From contig CAYNUO010000095.1 in NCBI GenBank assembly GCA_964400405.1, forward strand, positions 1 to 10,180: a DNA stretch of 10,180 bases, written 5' to 3'. Positions within the stretch are counted from its first letter, which is position 1. Each line of letters begins with the position of its first letter. Positions 1 to 7,281 of this stretch are shown one piece after another. The notes beneath the pieces are model-generated. The model ran no database searches, was not told the origin of the DNA, and saw only the letters and a list, made by a program, of their open reading frames with translations. A program made the position numbers and the translations under genes. This DNA comes from CANKJK01 sp964400405 (GTDB lineage Bacteria > Acidobacteriota > Vicinamibacteria > Vicinamibacterales > UBA2999).

Positions 1-824
1 GTCTCGGCGCAGACGCCCATCAGGCGCTCCCTGAGCGTCATGTACTGCCCGTGCAGCCGGCGGCACTCGCCGTCGAGTTCGCGCACGAACCGGTCGAGTT
101 CGGCGCAGATGCCGAGCGAGGGCGGCGCCTCGGCCCCCTGGAGCTGGCGCACCGCGCCGGCCATCACGTCGAGGTCGTGCATGCGTCCGAGCACGTCCTG
201 TGCGCGCTTGAGCGTCCGCAGCCGTGGTCCGGCGCCTGACCCCGACACCGCAGCCAGCACTTCTTCTGCATAGCGCAGCTTCTTGACTGCGATCCGCACC
301 TCGTGGAGCTGCTCCGGCACGTAGAGCCCCGCCGCCACGACCATCGCGCGCTCAAGCCGGACGGCCCGTGCCGTCAGCCGGCTCCGCGCCTCCGCGATCC
401 GCGGGCGCGGCCGGGCCGCAGCCATCGTCTTCGCTTCCAGATCCGCGAGATCCAGGCGTTCCAGCGCGCGCTTCATCCGCTGACGCGCGTCGGCCCGGCG
501 CTGCACGAGCGCGTGCTTCAGCGGCACGCTGGCCCTGCGCGAGACCAGACCGTCCGCCACGGAGGAGGCCAGCAGCGCCAGCGTCACATCCACCTCGCGG
601 ACCGGCCCCAGCGCCTGCGTCAGGCGGCGCACCCTGCGGTTCAATGACTCGAACGCGCGGCGGCCGACCGCGACGGGCAGGATCTCGCGCAACCGGCGTG
701 ACGCCACGCGCGCCCTGTGGACCGCGGCGCCGTCGCCGAGGGCGGCCTGCGGCACGGCGGTCGTCAGCACGCGCCACTGCTGCTGCAGCAACGGAGCGGT
801 CGGCGTGGGCGCGGGTCGGGTCAT
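1..824 (-). CDS. CHAD domain protein, C-terminus cut by window edge
   Basis: The minus-strand frame is open from ATG at 824-822 to the window edge, giving 274 complete codons with no stop. CHAD domains are conserved-histidine alpha-helical domains that bind polyphosphate and often sit near polyphosphate genes. Two internally similar blocks show the family: VHRARVASRRLRE (residues 35-47) and HEVRIAVKKLRYAEE (174-188), each with the His plus Arg/Lys-rich helix. Two shorter acidic motifs are also typical: VREVDV (75-80) and LGRMHDLDVM (212-221). The protein is rich in Arg and Ala, with no signal peptide or membrane segment, so it is probably cytoplasmic. It is divergent from the Ppx/GppA gene across a 94-bp spacer, which fits a polyphosphate role. 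I see no Shine-Dalgarno sequence before the ATG, so the exact start is less sure than the family. Whether anything follows the CHAD domain cannot be seen. Confidence 0.88.
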   Translation of the reverse strand, partial: MTRPAPTPTAPLLQQQWRVLTTAVPQAALGDGAAVHRARVASRRLREILPVAVGRRAFESLNRRVRRLTQALGPVREVDVTLALLASSVADGLVSRRASVPLKHALVQRRADARQRMKRALERLDLADLEAKTMAAARPRPRIAEARSRLTARAVRLERAMVVAAGLYVPEQLHEVRIAVKKLRYAEEVLAAVSGSGAGPRLRTLKRAQDVLGRMHDLDVMAGAVRQLQGAEAPPSLGICAELDRFVRELDGECRRLHGQYMTLRERLMGVCAE

Positions 825-869
825 CGTGGAGCTGCGTCTCGTGGATCGTCGGCGCGACTGGTGTACAAC

Positions 870-897
870 TTGGGCGCGCGTCCGGAGTTGATATTAA
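870..897 (+). promoter_or_regulatory. possible sigma70-type promoter for the Ppx/GppA gene
   Basis: TTGGGC (870-875) and TATTAA (892-897) are separated by 16 bp in the only AT-richer patch of the 94-bp divergent spacer. They match the consensus -35 and -10 at 3/6 and 4/6 positions. Transcription would start near 904, leaving a leader of about 15 nt. The match is weak. No comparable pair was convincing for the divergent CHAD gene. Confidence 0.3.
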
Positions 898-918
898 GTC
901 CGGCCGCATCCGATCCCC

Positions 919-2505
919 ATGCGTATCGCCGCCATCGACATCGGCACCAATTCCCTGCACATGCTGATCGTGCAGGTGCGCGCCGACCTGTCGTGGGAGG
1001 TCATCGACCGCGAGAAGGCGATGGTACGGCTGGGCGCGGGCGGTCTGTCGGGCCGACGCCTCACCCGGGCGTCGATGACCGCGGCGCTCGACGCGCTGCG
1101 CCGTTTCCGGCGCCTGACCGACGCGCATCAGGTGGACGAGGTGCTGGCCGCCGCCACGAGCGCCACGCGGGAGGCCCTCAACGGCAGCGAATTCCTCGCC
1201 CAGGTGACGCGGGCCACCGGCTTCCGGCCCAGGGTCATCTCCGGTGAACAGGAAGCGCGGCTCATTCATCAGGCTGCCGTGCACGGCGTCCACGTCGGCA
1301 GGGGTCGCGCAGCCGTGATCGACATCGGCGGCGGCAGCATGGAAGTCACGCTCGGCACGGGGAGCGCCGTGCAGCTCGCCCGCAGCTTCAAGCTCGGCGT
1401 GATCCGGATGACCGAGCGCTTCGTCAAGACGGACCCGCTGAGCGCCCGGGACGAAGCCCGGCTCGAGGAGACCGTCCGCGGCGCCGTGGCGGACTACTGC
1501 GGGCAGGTCGCCGAGGCGGGCTTCGACCGCGTCATCGGCACGTCCGGCACCATCCTGAGCCTCGGCACGATGGCCGCCGCGCTCGACCGCGGGCAGGCGC
1601 CGAAGGAACTCCGGAATCTCTCCGTCACCGCGCGGCAGGTCCGCCGCCTTCGCAAAGAACTGACCGCGAGCAGCCTGGAAGCGCGCCTGGCCCTGCCCGG
1701 CATGGACGCGAGGCGCAGCGACCTGATCGTGGCCGGCGCCGTCGTCCTCGACACGACGCTGCGGCTGCTCGGCGCATCGGAGCTGACGCTCTGCGACCTC
1801 GCGCTCCGCGAAGGCCTCCTCCTCGACTACATCCGGCGGCACCGGCGCGAGATCGCGAAGGCGGACGCGATCCCCGACGTCCGCCGCCGCAGCACCATCG
1901 AGCTGGCAGAGCGGTGCGGCTACCAGGCCGACCACGCCACTCATGTTGCCCGCCTCGCACTGGCACTCTTCGACCAGACCCGGGCCATCCACGAACTGAC
2001 GGACCGCGAACGGGAGTGGCTCGAGTACGCGGCGCTGCTGCACGACATCGGCGTGCACATCAGCTACGCCCGGCACCACAAGCATTCCCACTACCTGATC
2101 ACCAACGGCGACCTCCGCGGCTTCCACCCCGACGAGATCGCCGTCATCGCTCTGGTCGCCCGCTATCACCGGCGGGGCACGCCCAAGCGCACGCATCCCG
2201 AGTGGTCCGCCCTCGACGCGGCGCACCGGAAGGCGGTACGCGTGCTCTCGGCCATCCTCCGGATGGCGGAGAGTCTGGACCGGAGCCACGCACAGGTCGT
2301 GACCGGCCTGACGCTGACGCGGTCCGGGAAGGCTTACGCGCTGACGTGCACGTCGTCCGCGGATGCCGAAGTGGAGGTCTGGGCCGCGCAGCGGCACAGC
2401 GAGCCCTTCGCCCGGCTGCTCGGTGGTCCGTGCGTCGTCGAAGCCGCCCAGGTCCCCCCGGTTCCGGCGCCGGGGGCCGGTCGCGCCCGCGTAACGCGGA
2501 ATTAA
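919..2505 (+). CDS. ppx/gppA: Ppx/GppA-family phosphatase with C-terminal HD domain
   Basis: This 528-aa protein is an exopolyphosphatase / pppGpp phosphatase family member, which removes terminal phosphate from polyphosphate or converts pppGpp to ppGpp. The actin-like ASKHA part has AAIDIGTNSLHMLIV (residues 4-18), AAATSATREA (77-86), SGEQEARLIH (108-117, with E112 at the usual catalytic Glu position), the phosphate loop VIDIGGGSMEV (133-143) and IGTSGTILSLG (206-216). The C-terminal half carries an intact HD-type motif, LLHDIGVHISY (373-383, H375-D376), preceded by HATHVARLAL (339-348) and followed by a His-rich stretch near 386-391. Length and order match the long Ppx/GppA-HD type. No Shine-Dalgarno sequence precedes the ATG, but the start gives the canonical N-terminus. 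The last codons overlap the direct repeats upstream of pstS. Family membership is certain; polyphosphate versus pppGpp preference cannot be decided from sequence. Confidence 0.93.
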   Translation: MRIAAIDIGTNSLHMLIVQVRADLSWEVIDREKAMVRLGAGGLSGRRLTRASMTAALDALRRFRRLTDAHQVDEVLAAATSATREALNGSEFLAQVTRATGFRPRVISGEQEARLIHQAAVHGVHVGRGRAAVIDIGGGSMEVTLGTGSAVQLARSFKLGVIRMTERFVKTDPLSARDEARLEETVRGAVADYCGQVAEAGFDRVIGTSGTILSLGTMAAALDRGQAPKELRNLSVTARQVRRLRKELTASSLEARLALPGMDARRSDLIVAGAVVLDTTLRLLGASELTLCDLALREGLLLDYIRRHRREIAKADAIPDVRRRSTIELAERCGYQADHATHVARLALALFDQTRAIHELTDREREWLEYAALLHDIGVHISYARHHKHSHYLITNGDLRGFHPDEIAVIALVARYHRRGTPKRTHPEWSALDAAHRKAVRVLSAILRMAESLDRSHAQVVTGLTLTRSGKAYALTCTSSADAEVEVWAAQRHSEPFARLLGGPCVVEAAQVPPVPAPGAGRARVTRN

Positions 2506-2534
2506 CACGGCAGTAACCGCAGAGAAACCCGTGC
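2491..2534 (+). promoter_or_regulatory. PHO-box-like array of four 11-bp direct repeats upstream of pstS
   Basis: Four adjacent 11-mers share a (G/T)TAAC-like head: GTAACGCGGAA (2491-2501), TTAACACGGCA (2502-2512), GTAACCGCAGA (2513-2523) and GAAACCCGTGC (2524-2534). The period is exactly 11 bp, the spacing at which PhoB/PhoP-family response regulators bind in tandem. The core resembles the Bacillus PhoP TTAACA repeats more than the E. coli CTGTCAT repeats. The array ends a few bp before a -10-like hexamer and the pstS start. The first repeat lies inside the last codons of ppx. The repeat structure is read directly; the regulator is inferred. Confidence 0.72.
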
Positions 2535-2538
2535 CCGG

Positions 2539-2544
2539 TACTGT
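2539..2544 (+). promoter_or_regulatory. -10-like TACTGT of the pst operon, possibly leaderless
   Basis: TACTGT fits the TANNNT form of a -10 element and lies 6 nt before the pstS ATG. The PHO-box-like array occupies the -35 side, as in activator-dependent pho promoters. A start site 6-8 nt downstream would fall on or next to the ATG, and there is no Shine-Dalgarno sequence in between. A leaderless mRNA is therefore likely. Confidence 0.45.
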
Positions 2545-2550
2545 CGGGTC

Positions 2551-3602
2551 ATGAGATTTGTGAGCGCAGTAGTGGTCTCGGCCGCCCTTCTGACGGCGGC
2601 TTGTGGCGGGGGTGCCCCCGCCGGCGAACCGGGGACGCCGCAGGCATCTGCCGGTGTTCAGATCAACGGCGCGGGGGCGACGTTCCCGTATCCGATCTAC
2701 TCGAAGTGGTTCGCCGAGTACAACGCGCTCCACCCGGATGTCCGCATCAACTACCAGTCGATTGGCTCGGGCGGCGGCATACGCCAGCTCACCAACCGGA
2801 CGGTGTTCTTCGGGGCCACCGACGGCCCGATGACGGACGATCAACTGAAGGCCGCACCAGGGCCGGTGCTGCACTTCCCCACGGTGCTTGGCGCCGTGGT
2901 GCCCATCTACAACGTCCCCGGTGTGGAGGGCGACCTCCAGTTCTCCGGAGCCGTGCTGGCCGACATCTACCTCGGCAAGATCCAGAAGTGGAACGACCCG
3001 GCGCTCGTGAAGCTCAACCCGGCTGCGAAGCTTCCGGCGACGGACATCACGGTCGTCCACCGGTCGGACGGCTCGGGCACGACCTTCATCTTCATGGACT
3101 TCCTCGCCAAGGTGTCCCCGACGTTCAAGGAGAAGGTCGGCGTGGCCACATCCGTCAACTGGCCGGTCGGCGTCGGCGGCAAGGGCAACGAAGGCGTTTC
3201 CGGCCTCGTCGCGCAGACGCCCGGATCCATCGGCTACGTCGAGCTGATCTACGCCACGCAGACGAAGACAGCCTACGGCGCCGTGCAGAACGCCGCCGGC
3301 GCGTTCATCAAGGCGTCGACGGCGTCGGTCACGGCTGCGGCGGCTGACGCCTCGGCCAGCATGCCCGCCGACTTCCGCGTGTCGATCACGAACGCGCCCG
3401 GCGCGGCCGCGTATCCGATCGCATCGTTCACGTGGATGCTGCTGTTCCAGGACCCGGAGGACAAGGTGCAGGCTGCGGCGATGGTGAACTTCCTCAAGTG
3501 GGCGCTGACGGACGGCCAGAAGGGTGCGGCCGAGCTCGGCTACGCGCCGCTGCCGCCCGCGGTCATCGCGCTCGAACAGGCGGCGCTGGCGCAGGTCAAG
3601 GT
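2551..3602 (+). CDS. pstS: PstS, phosphate-binding lipoprotein of the Pst ABC transporter (3' end lost in gap)
   Basis: PstS captures phosphate outside the inner membrane and passes it to PstCAB. The N-terminus is a lipoprotein signal, with hydrophobic residues 3-14 and a lipobox-like LTAAC ending at C18. Phosphate-site motifs are all present: GAGATFPYPIYSKW (40-53), SIGSGGG (70-76), FGATDGPM (87-94, with D91 equivalent to the key Asp), RSDGSGTTF (171-179) and GNEGVSGLV (212-220). After 350 complete codons the sequence ends YAPLPPAVIALEQ...AQVK, the typical PstS C-terminal region, so probably only a few residues and the stop codon are inside the N run. The frame happens to stay open through the Ns into pstC, but that is not evidence of a fusion. 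This is the first gene of the pst operon, directly behind the PHO-box-like repeats. Confidence 0.96.
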
Positions 3603-3702
3603 NNNNNNNNNNNNNNNNNNNNNNNNNNNNNNNNNNNNNNNNNNNNNNNNNNNNNNNNNNNNNNNNNNNNNNNNNNNNNNNNNNNNNNNNNNNNNNNNNN
3701 NN
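3603..3702. other. assembly gap of 100 Ns at the pstS/pstC junction
   Basis: This is a run of exactly 100 N, the conventional placeholder for a gap of unknown size. It should hold the last PstS residues and stop, the pstS-pstC spacer, and roughly the first 40 codons of pstC including its first membrane helix. By comparison with E. coli PstC that is more than 100 bp, so the true gap is probably longer than drawn. Confidence 0.97.
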
Positions 3703-4542
3703 CAGTCCTGGCTGGCCATCGAGAAGTTCGGCCTGGGTTTCTGGGCGACCAGCACGTGGGACCCGGTCGCGGGCGACTTCGGAGCCCTCCCGTTCATCTG
3801 GGGCACGCTCTACTCGTCGATCCTGGCGCTCGCGATCGCCACGCCCATCGCCCTCGGCATCGCGATCTTCATCTCGGAGCTGTGCCCGGCGCGCCTGCGG
3901 ACGCCGCTGATGTTCCTGACGGAGTTGCTCGCGGCGATTCCGTCCATCGTCTACGGCCTCTGGGGCATCTTCGTGCTCGTGCCCGCCGTGCGGGCCTTTC
4001 AGACGCAGCTGCCCGACGCCCTGCGCGCGCTGCCGATCTTCTCGGGTCCGCCGCTCGGCGTGGGCATGCTGTCGGCCGCGCTGATTCTCGCCATCATGGT
4101 CGTGCCGTTCACCTCCTCGGTCGCGCGCGAAGTGCTCAAAGCCGTGCCCGTGGCGCAGCGGGAAGGCGCCTACGCGCTCGGTGCCACCCGCTTTGAAGCC
4201 ATCCGCGCCGCGATGTTCTACGCCAGGACCGGGATCATCGGTGCCGTGATGCTCGGCTTCGGCCGTGCCCTCGGAGAGACGATGGCCGTGACGATGGTCA
4301 TCGGCAACAACCCGCAGGTGTCGGCCTCGCTCTTCGCACCGCAATACACGATGGCGGCCGTGATCGCCAACGAGTTCACCGAGGCGGCCGACGAACTCTA
4401 CCTGCACGCGCTGATCGAGATCGGCCTGGTGCTCTTCGTGATCACGCTGATCGTGAACGGCCTGTCGCGGCTGCTGATCTGGTCGATGGCGAGGACCGGC
4501 ACGACCAAGCGCGCCGCGGAACCCGCGGGAGCGTCGGCATGA
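3703..4542 (+). CDS. pstC: PstC, phosphate ABC transporter permease (5' end lost in gap)
   Basis: PstC is one of the two inner-membrane permease subunits that form the phosphate channel with PstA. The visible 279 residues start at QSWLAIEKFGLGFW, which corresponds to about residue 40-45 of E. coli PstC (319 aa), so the start codon and first helix are missing. Further signs are the segment leading into FIWGTLYSSILALAIATPIA, the AAIPSIVYGLWGIF helix start, and the EAA-type ATPase-contact loop EGAYALGATRFEAIRAAM. These are followed by GRALGETMAVTMVIGN, which is diagnostic for PstC. Several hydrophobic stretches fit the remaining five membrane spans. Its TGA overlaps the pstA ATG (ATGA, 4539-4542), so translation is likely coupled. 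Confidence 0.96.
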   Translation, partial: QSWLAIEKFGLGFWATSTWDPVAGDFGALPFIWGTLYSSILALAIATPIALGIAIFISELCPARLRTPLMFLTELLAAIPSIVYGLWGIFVLVPAVRAFQTQLPDALRALPIFSGPPLGVGMLSAALILAIMVVPFTSSVAREVLKAVPVAQREGAYALGATRFEAIRAAMFYARTGIIGAVMLGFGRALGETMAVTMVIGNNPQVSASLFAPQYTMAAVIANEFTEAADELYLHALIEIGLVLFVITLIVNGLSRLLIWSMARTGTTKRAAEPAGASA

Positions 4543-5383
4543 CGGCCACGGCCCGCCGGAAGCTTGTCTCGCGCGTGTTCGTCGGCGCGTGCGGCCTGGC
4601 CGTTCTCGCGGCGCTGGTGCCGCTGGCGCTGATCCTCTTCTTCGTCGTCAGCCAGGGAGTCCAGGCGCTCGACTTTGCGTTCTTCACGCACCTGCCCGTG
4701 CCCGTCGGCCAGGCGGGCGGCGGCATGGCCAACGCCATCGTCGGCACGCTGATGCTGAGCGGTCTCGCGGCGCTGCTCGCGGTACCGATCGGCGTCGTCA
4801 GCGGCGTCTATCTGTCGGAATATCCGGCGACGCGGCTCGCCTCGGTCGTGCGCTTTGCGTCCGACACGCTGAACGGCGTGCCGTCCATCGTCATCGGCGT
4901 CTTCGCGTACGGGCTCGCCGTGCTGCCGTTCCGGCAGTTCAGCACGCTGGCCGGTGGCCTCGCGCTCGGCATCATGATGATTCCCATCGTCGCCAAGACC
5001 ACCGAGGAACTGCTGCTGCTCGTGCCGGGGTCGATGCGCGAGGGCGCGCTGGCGCTCGGCGCCACGCGGGCGCGGGCGGTGTACACGGTCATCGTGCCCG
5101 CCGCGCTGCCGGGCATCATCACCGGCATCGTCCTTGCGCTCGCGCGCATCGCCGGCGAGACCGCGCCGCTCCTGTTCACGTCGTTCAACAACCGGTTCTT
5201 CTCGACGAGCCTGACCCAGCCCATCTCGTCGATCACGGTGCAGGTCTACACCTACGCCATCTCGCCCTATGACGACTGGCATCGCCAGGCCTGGGCCGGC
5301 GCGCTGGTGCTGATCGCGATTGTCCTGGGCTGTTCGATGCTGGCGCGCTTTGCCACCGCCCGGGTGTCGCGCCTGAGAACCCG

Positions 5384-5387
<4 letters not shown>
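4539..5387 (+). CDS. pstA: PstA, phosphate ABC transporter permease
   Basis: This is the second permease subunit, partner of PstC and docking site for the PstB ATPase. It has 282 aa (E. coli PstA has 296) with about six hydrophobic spans, near residues 12-37, 66-90, 115-133, 138-152, 192-212 and 252-270. The conserved LNGVPSIVIGVFAYG (111-125), the EAA loop EGALALGATRARAVYTVIVP (168-187) and LARIAGETAPLLF (201-213) are typical of PstA. It begins inside the pstC stop codon (ATGA) and ends overlapping the pstB start (ATGA at 5384-5387), giving tight coupling on both sides. Confidence 0.97.
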
Positions 5388-6241
<854 letters not shown>

Positions 6242-6251
6242 GGAGACTGCT

Positions 6252-6926
6252 GTGGAGCGTCATTTTCAGGAAGAGCTGCAGACACTGCAGGAACGGCTGC
6301 TCGAGATGGGCGGCCTGGCCGAGGACCGCGTCCGTTCGGCCGTCATCGGGCTGAGCACCGCCGACGTGTCGCGCCTCACCACCGTCTCGATGGGCGACGA
6401 GCCGATCAACGAGTTGCACATGGAGGTCGACCGCCGTGCCTTCCAGCTGCTGGCGCTCCATCAGCCGATGGCCGTGGATCTCCGGGCCATCGTCGCCGCG
6501 CTGAAGATCAACACGGACCTGGAGCGGGTCGGCGATCTGGCGGTCAACGTGGCCGAGGCGGCCCGGCGCTACCTGGCTCACCCGCCGGTCAAGCAGCTGA
6601 CCGACATCCCCCGAATGGGGGATATCGCACAGACCATGCTGCGCGACGCGCTCGACGCGTTCGTGAAGCGGGACGTCGTTCTCGCCCAGCATGTGCTCGA
6701 CGAGGACGACAAGCTGGACACGCTGAAGAACCTGATCTTCCGGGAGTTGCTGGCCTTCATGGTCAGGGACCAGGCCACGGTCGAACCCGCCCTCGACCTG
6801 ATCCTGATCTCCCGGCACCTGGAACGCATCGGCGACCACGCGACGAACATCGCCGAGGACGTGATCTTCATGGTGTCCGCACGGGATGTCCGCCACCACG
6901 CGGACACACTCCCTTCCCAGTCCTGA
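6252..6926 (+). CDS. phoU: PhoU, phosphate transport/signalling regulator
   Basis: PhoU couples the Pst transporter to the sensor kinase PhoR and holds the pho regulon off when phosphate is plentiful. At 224 aa it has the family's two three-helix repeats. The first includes HQPMAVDLRAIVAALKINTD (70-89) followed by LERVGDLAVNVAE (90-102). The second includes ISRHLERIGDHATNIAEDV (186-204). The metal-cluster motifs ExxxD appear in both (E91-D95 and E191-D195). The start is GTG at 6252, 10 nt after the pstB stop. It is supported by a Shine-Dalgarno-like GGAGA (6242-6246) at 5-nt spacing. It is the last gene of the pst operon. Confidence 0.97.
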   Translation: MERHFQEELQTLQERLLEMGGLAEDRVRSAVIGLSTADVSRLTTVSMGDEPINELHMEVDRRAFQLLALHQPMAVDLRAIVAALKINTDLERVGDLAVNVAEAARRYLAHPPVKQLTDIPRMGDIAQTMLRDALDAFVKRDVVLAQHVLDEDDKLDTLKNLIFRELLAFMVRDQATVEPALDLILISRHLERIGDHATNIAEDVIFMVSARDVRHHADTLPSQS

Positions 6927-6944
6927 ACGCGTCGGACACACGGG

Positions 6945-6950
6945 TAAAAT
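6945..6950 (+). promoter_or_regulatory. -10-like TAAAAT before yacG, possibly leaderless
   Basis: TAAAAT matches the -10 consensus at 5/6 positions and stands out in GC-rich surroundings between phoU and yacG. It ends 8 nt before the yacG ATG, and no Shine-Dalgarno sequence is present. A -35 match is poor (CTGAAC at 6923-6928, 16-bp spacing). It suggests that yacG has its own promoter rather than depending only on read-through from the pst operon. Confidence 0.42.
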
Positions 6951-6968
6951 GGACGGGCATGCCCGTCC
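6951..6968. repeat. perfect 18-bp palindrome centred on the yacG start codon
   Basis: GGACGGGCATGCCCGTCC equals its own reverse complement over all 18 bases. It lies immediately after the TAAAAT hexamer, and the ATG (6959-6961) sits at its centre. As DNA it could be an operator. As RNA from an upstream start it would form a 7-bp stem (6951-6957 with 6962-6968) with CAUG as loop. No U-run follows, so it is not a standard terminator. Confidence 0.8.
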
Positions 6969-7132
6969 CCAACCTCTGCGTGGAGTGCCGGCGCGCACCG
7001 GTTGACCCCCGCTGCAGACCGTTTTGCAGCGAACGCTGCCGCAACCTGGACCTCGCGCGCTGGATCGACGGGAGTTATCGGGTCGCCGCGGAGCCGGCGC
7101 CGGACGCCGACCTCGATGGTGATGATCAGTAA
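6959..7132 (+). CDS. yacG: YacG-like small zinc-ribbon protein (57 aa)
   Basis: This is a short gene of 57 codons plus TAA. The protein has a Cys4 zinc site arranged CxxC (C7, C10) and CxxxC (C23, C27), within the YacG-typical block RPFCSERCRNLDLARWIDGSYRV (residues 20-42), where RPFCSxRC, the L-D-L-x-x-W pattern and the SYR(V/I) end are diagnostic of DUF329/YacG. E. coli YacG binds and inhibits DNA gyrase; whether this homologue does is an inference from family. The C-terminus is a short acidic tail (DADLDGDDQ). The ATG is the only in-frame start near the first Cys pair. It lies 32 bp after phoU and is probably transcribed from its own promoter. Confidence 0.9.
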   Translation: MPVPNLCVECRRAPVDPRCRPFCSERCRNLDLARWIDGSYRVAAEPAPDADLDGDDQ

Positions 7133-7137
7133 AGGCG

Positions 7138-7152
7138 GGTTTTCAACCTTTT
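7138..7152 (+). terminator. weak possible terminator after yacG
   Basis: GGTT (7138-7141) and AACC (7145-7148) can pair around a TTC loop and are followed directly by TTTT (7149-7152). The stem has only 4 bp, so terminator strength would be low. It is listed because it is the only stem plus T-run between yacG and gltA. Confidence 0.2.
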
Positions 7153-7221
7153 CCGGTTTACCATTGCTTGTTTTCCGGGCAAATTCCGATTCACATGGCC
7201 GATCGTCGTTTGTCATTGATC

Positions 7222-7281
7222 TGCCTCATGCGGTGCCGGAGAGTGTCAGTAGCGACACCAGAGATGATGAGGCACCACCAT
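7222..7281 (+). promoter_or_regulatory. gltA leader with competing hairpins over the ribosome binding site
   Basis: The gltA ribosome binding site is GATGAGG (7266-7272), 7 nt before the ATG. TGCCTCAT (7222-7229) is an exact inverted copy of ATGAGGCA (7267-7274) and could hide the site. GGTGCC (7232-7237) is an exact inverted copy of GGCACC (7271-7276), and ATG (7228-7230) can also pair with CAT (7279-7281). The two pairings exclude each other. A small hairpin GTGTC/GACAC (7243-7247, 7254-7258) lies between the arms. The AT-rich stretch at 7138-7220 probably carries the promoter, but I found no convincing -35/-10 pair there. Any regulatory effect is inference. Confidence 0.35.

Noticed and set aside
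40..967. Plus-strand frames in the first kilobase
   Set aside because: They are Arg/Pro/Ala-rich with no motifs. The minus strand carries a recognisable CHAD domain over the same stretch.
352..4407. Very long antisense reading frame (1351 codons, minus strand)
   Set aside because: It runs opposite ppx, pstS and pstC, crosses the N gap, and its translation is Arg/Gly/His/Asp-rich with no domain. It is the expected shadow of high third-position GC on the opposite strand.
4398..5282. Antisense frame of 294 codons opposite pstA
   Set aside because: It has low-complexity Arg/Asp/His composition and covers a clear pstA gene. The similar minus-strand frame opposite pstB/phoU and the one opposite gltA were rejected for the same reason.
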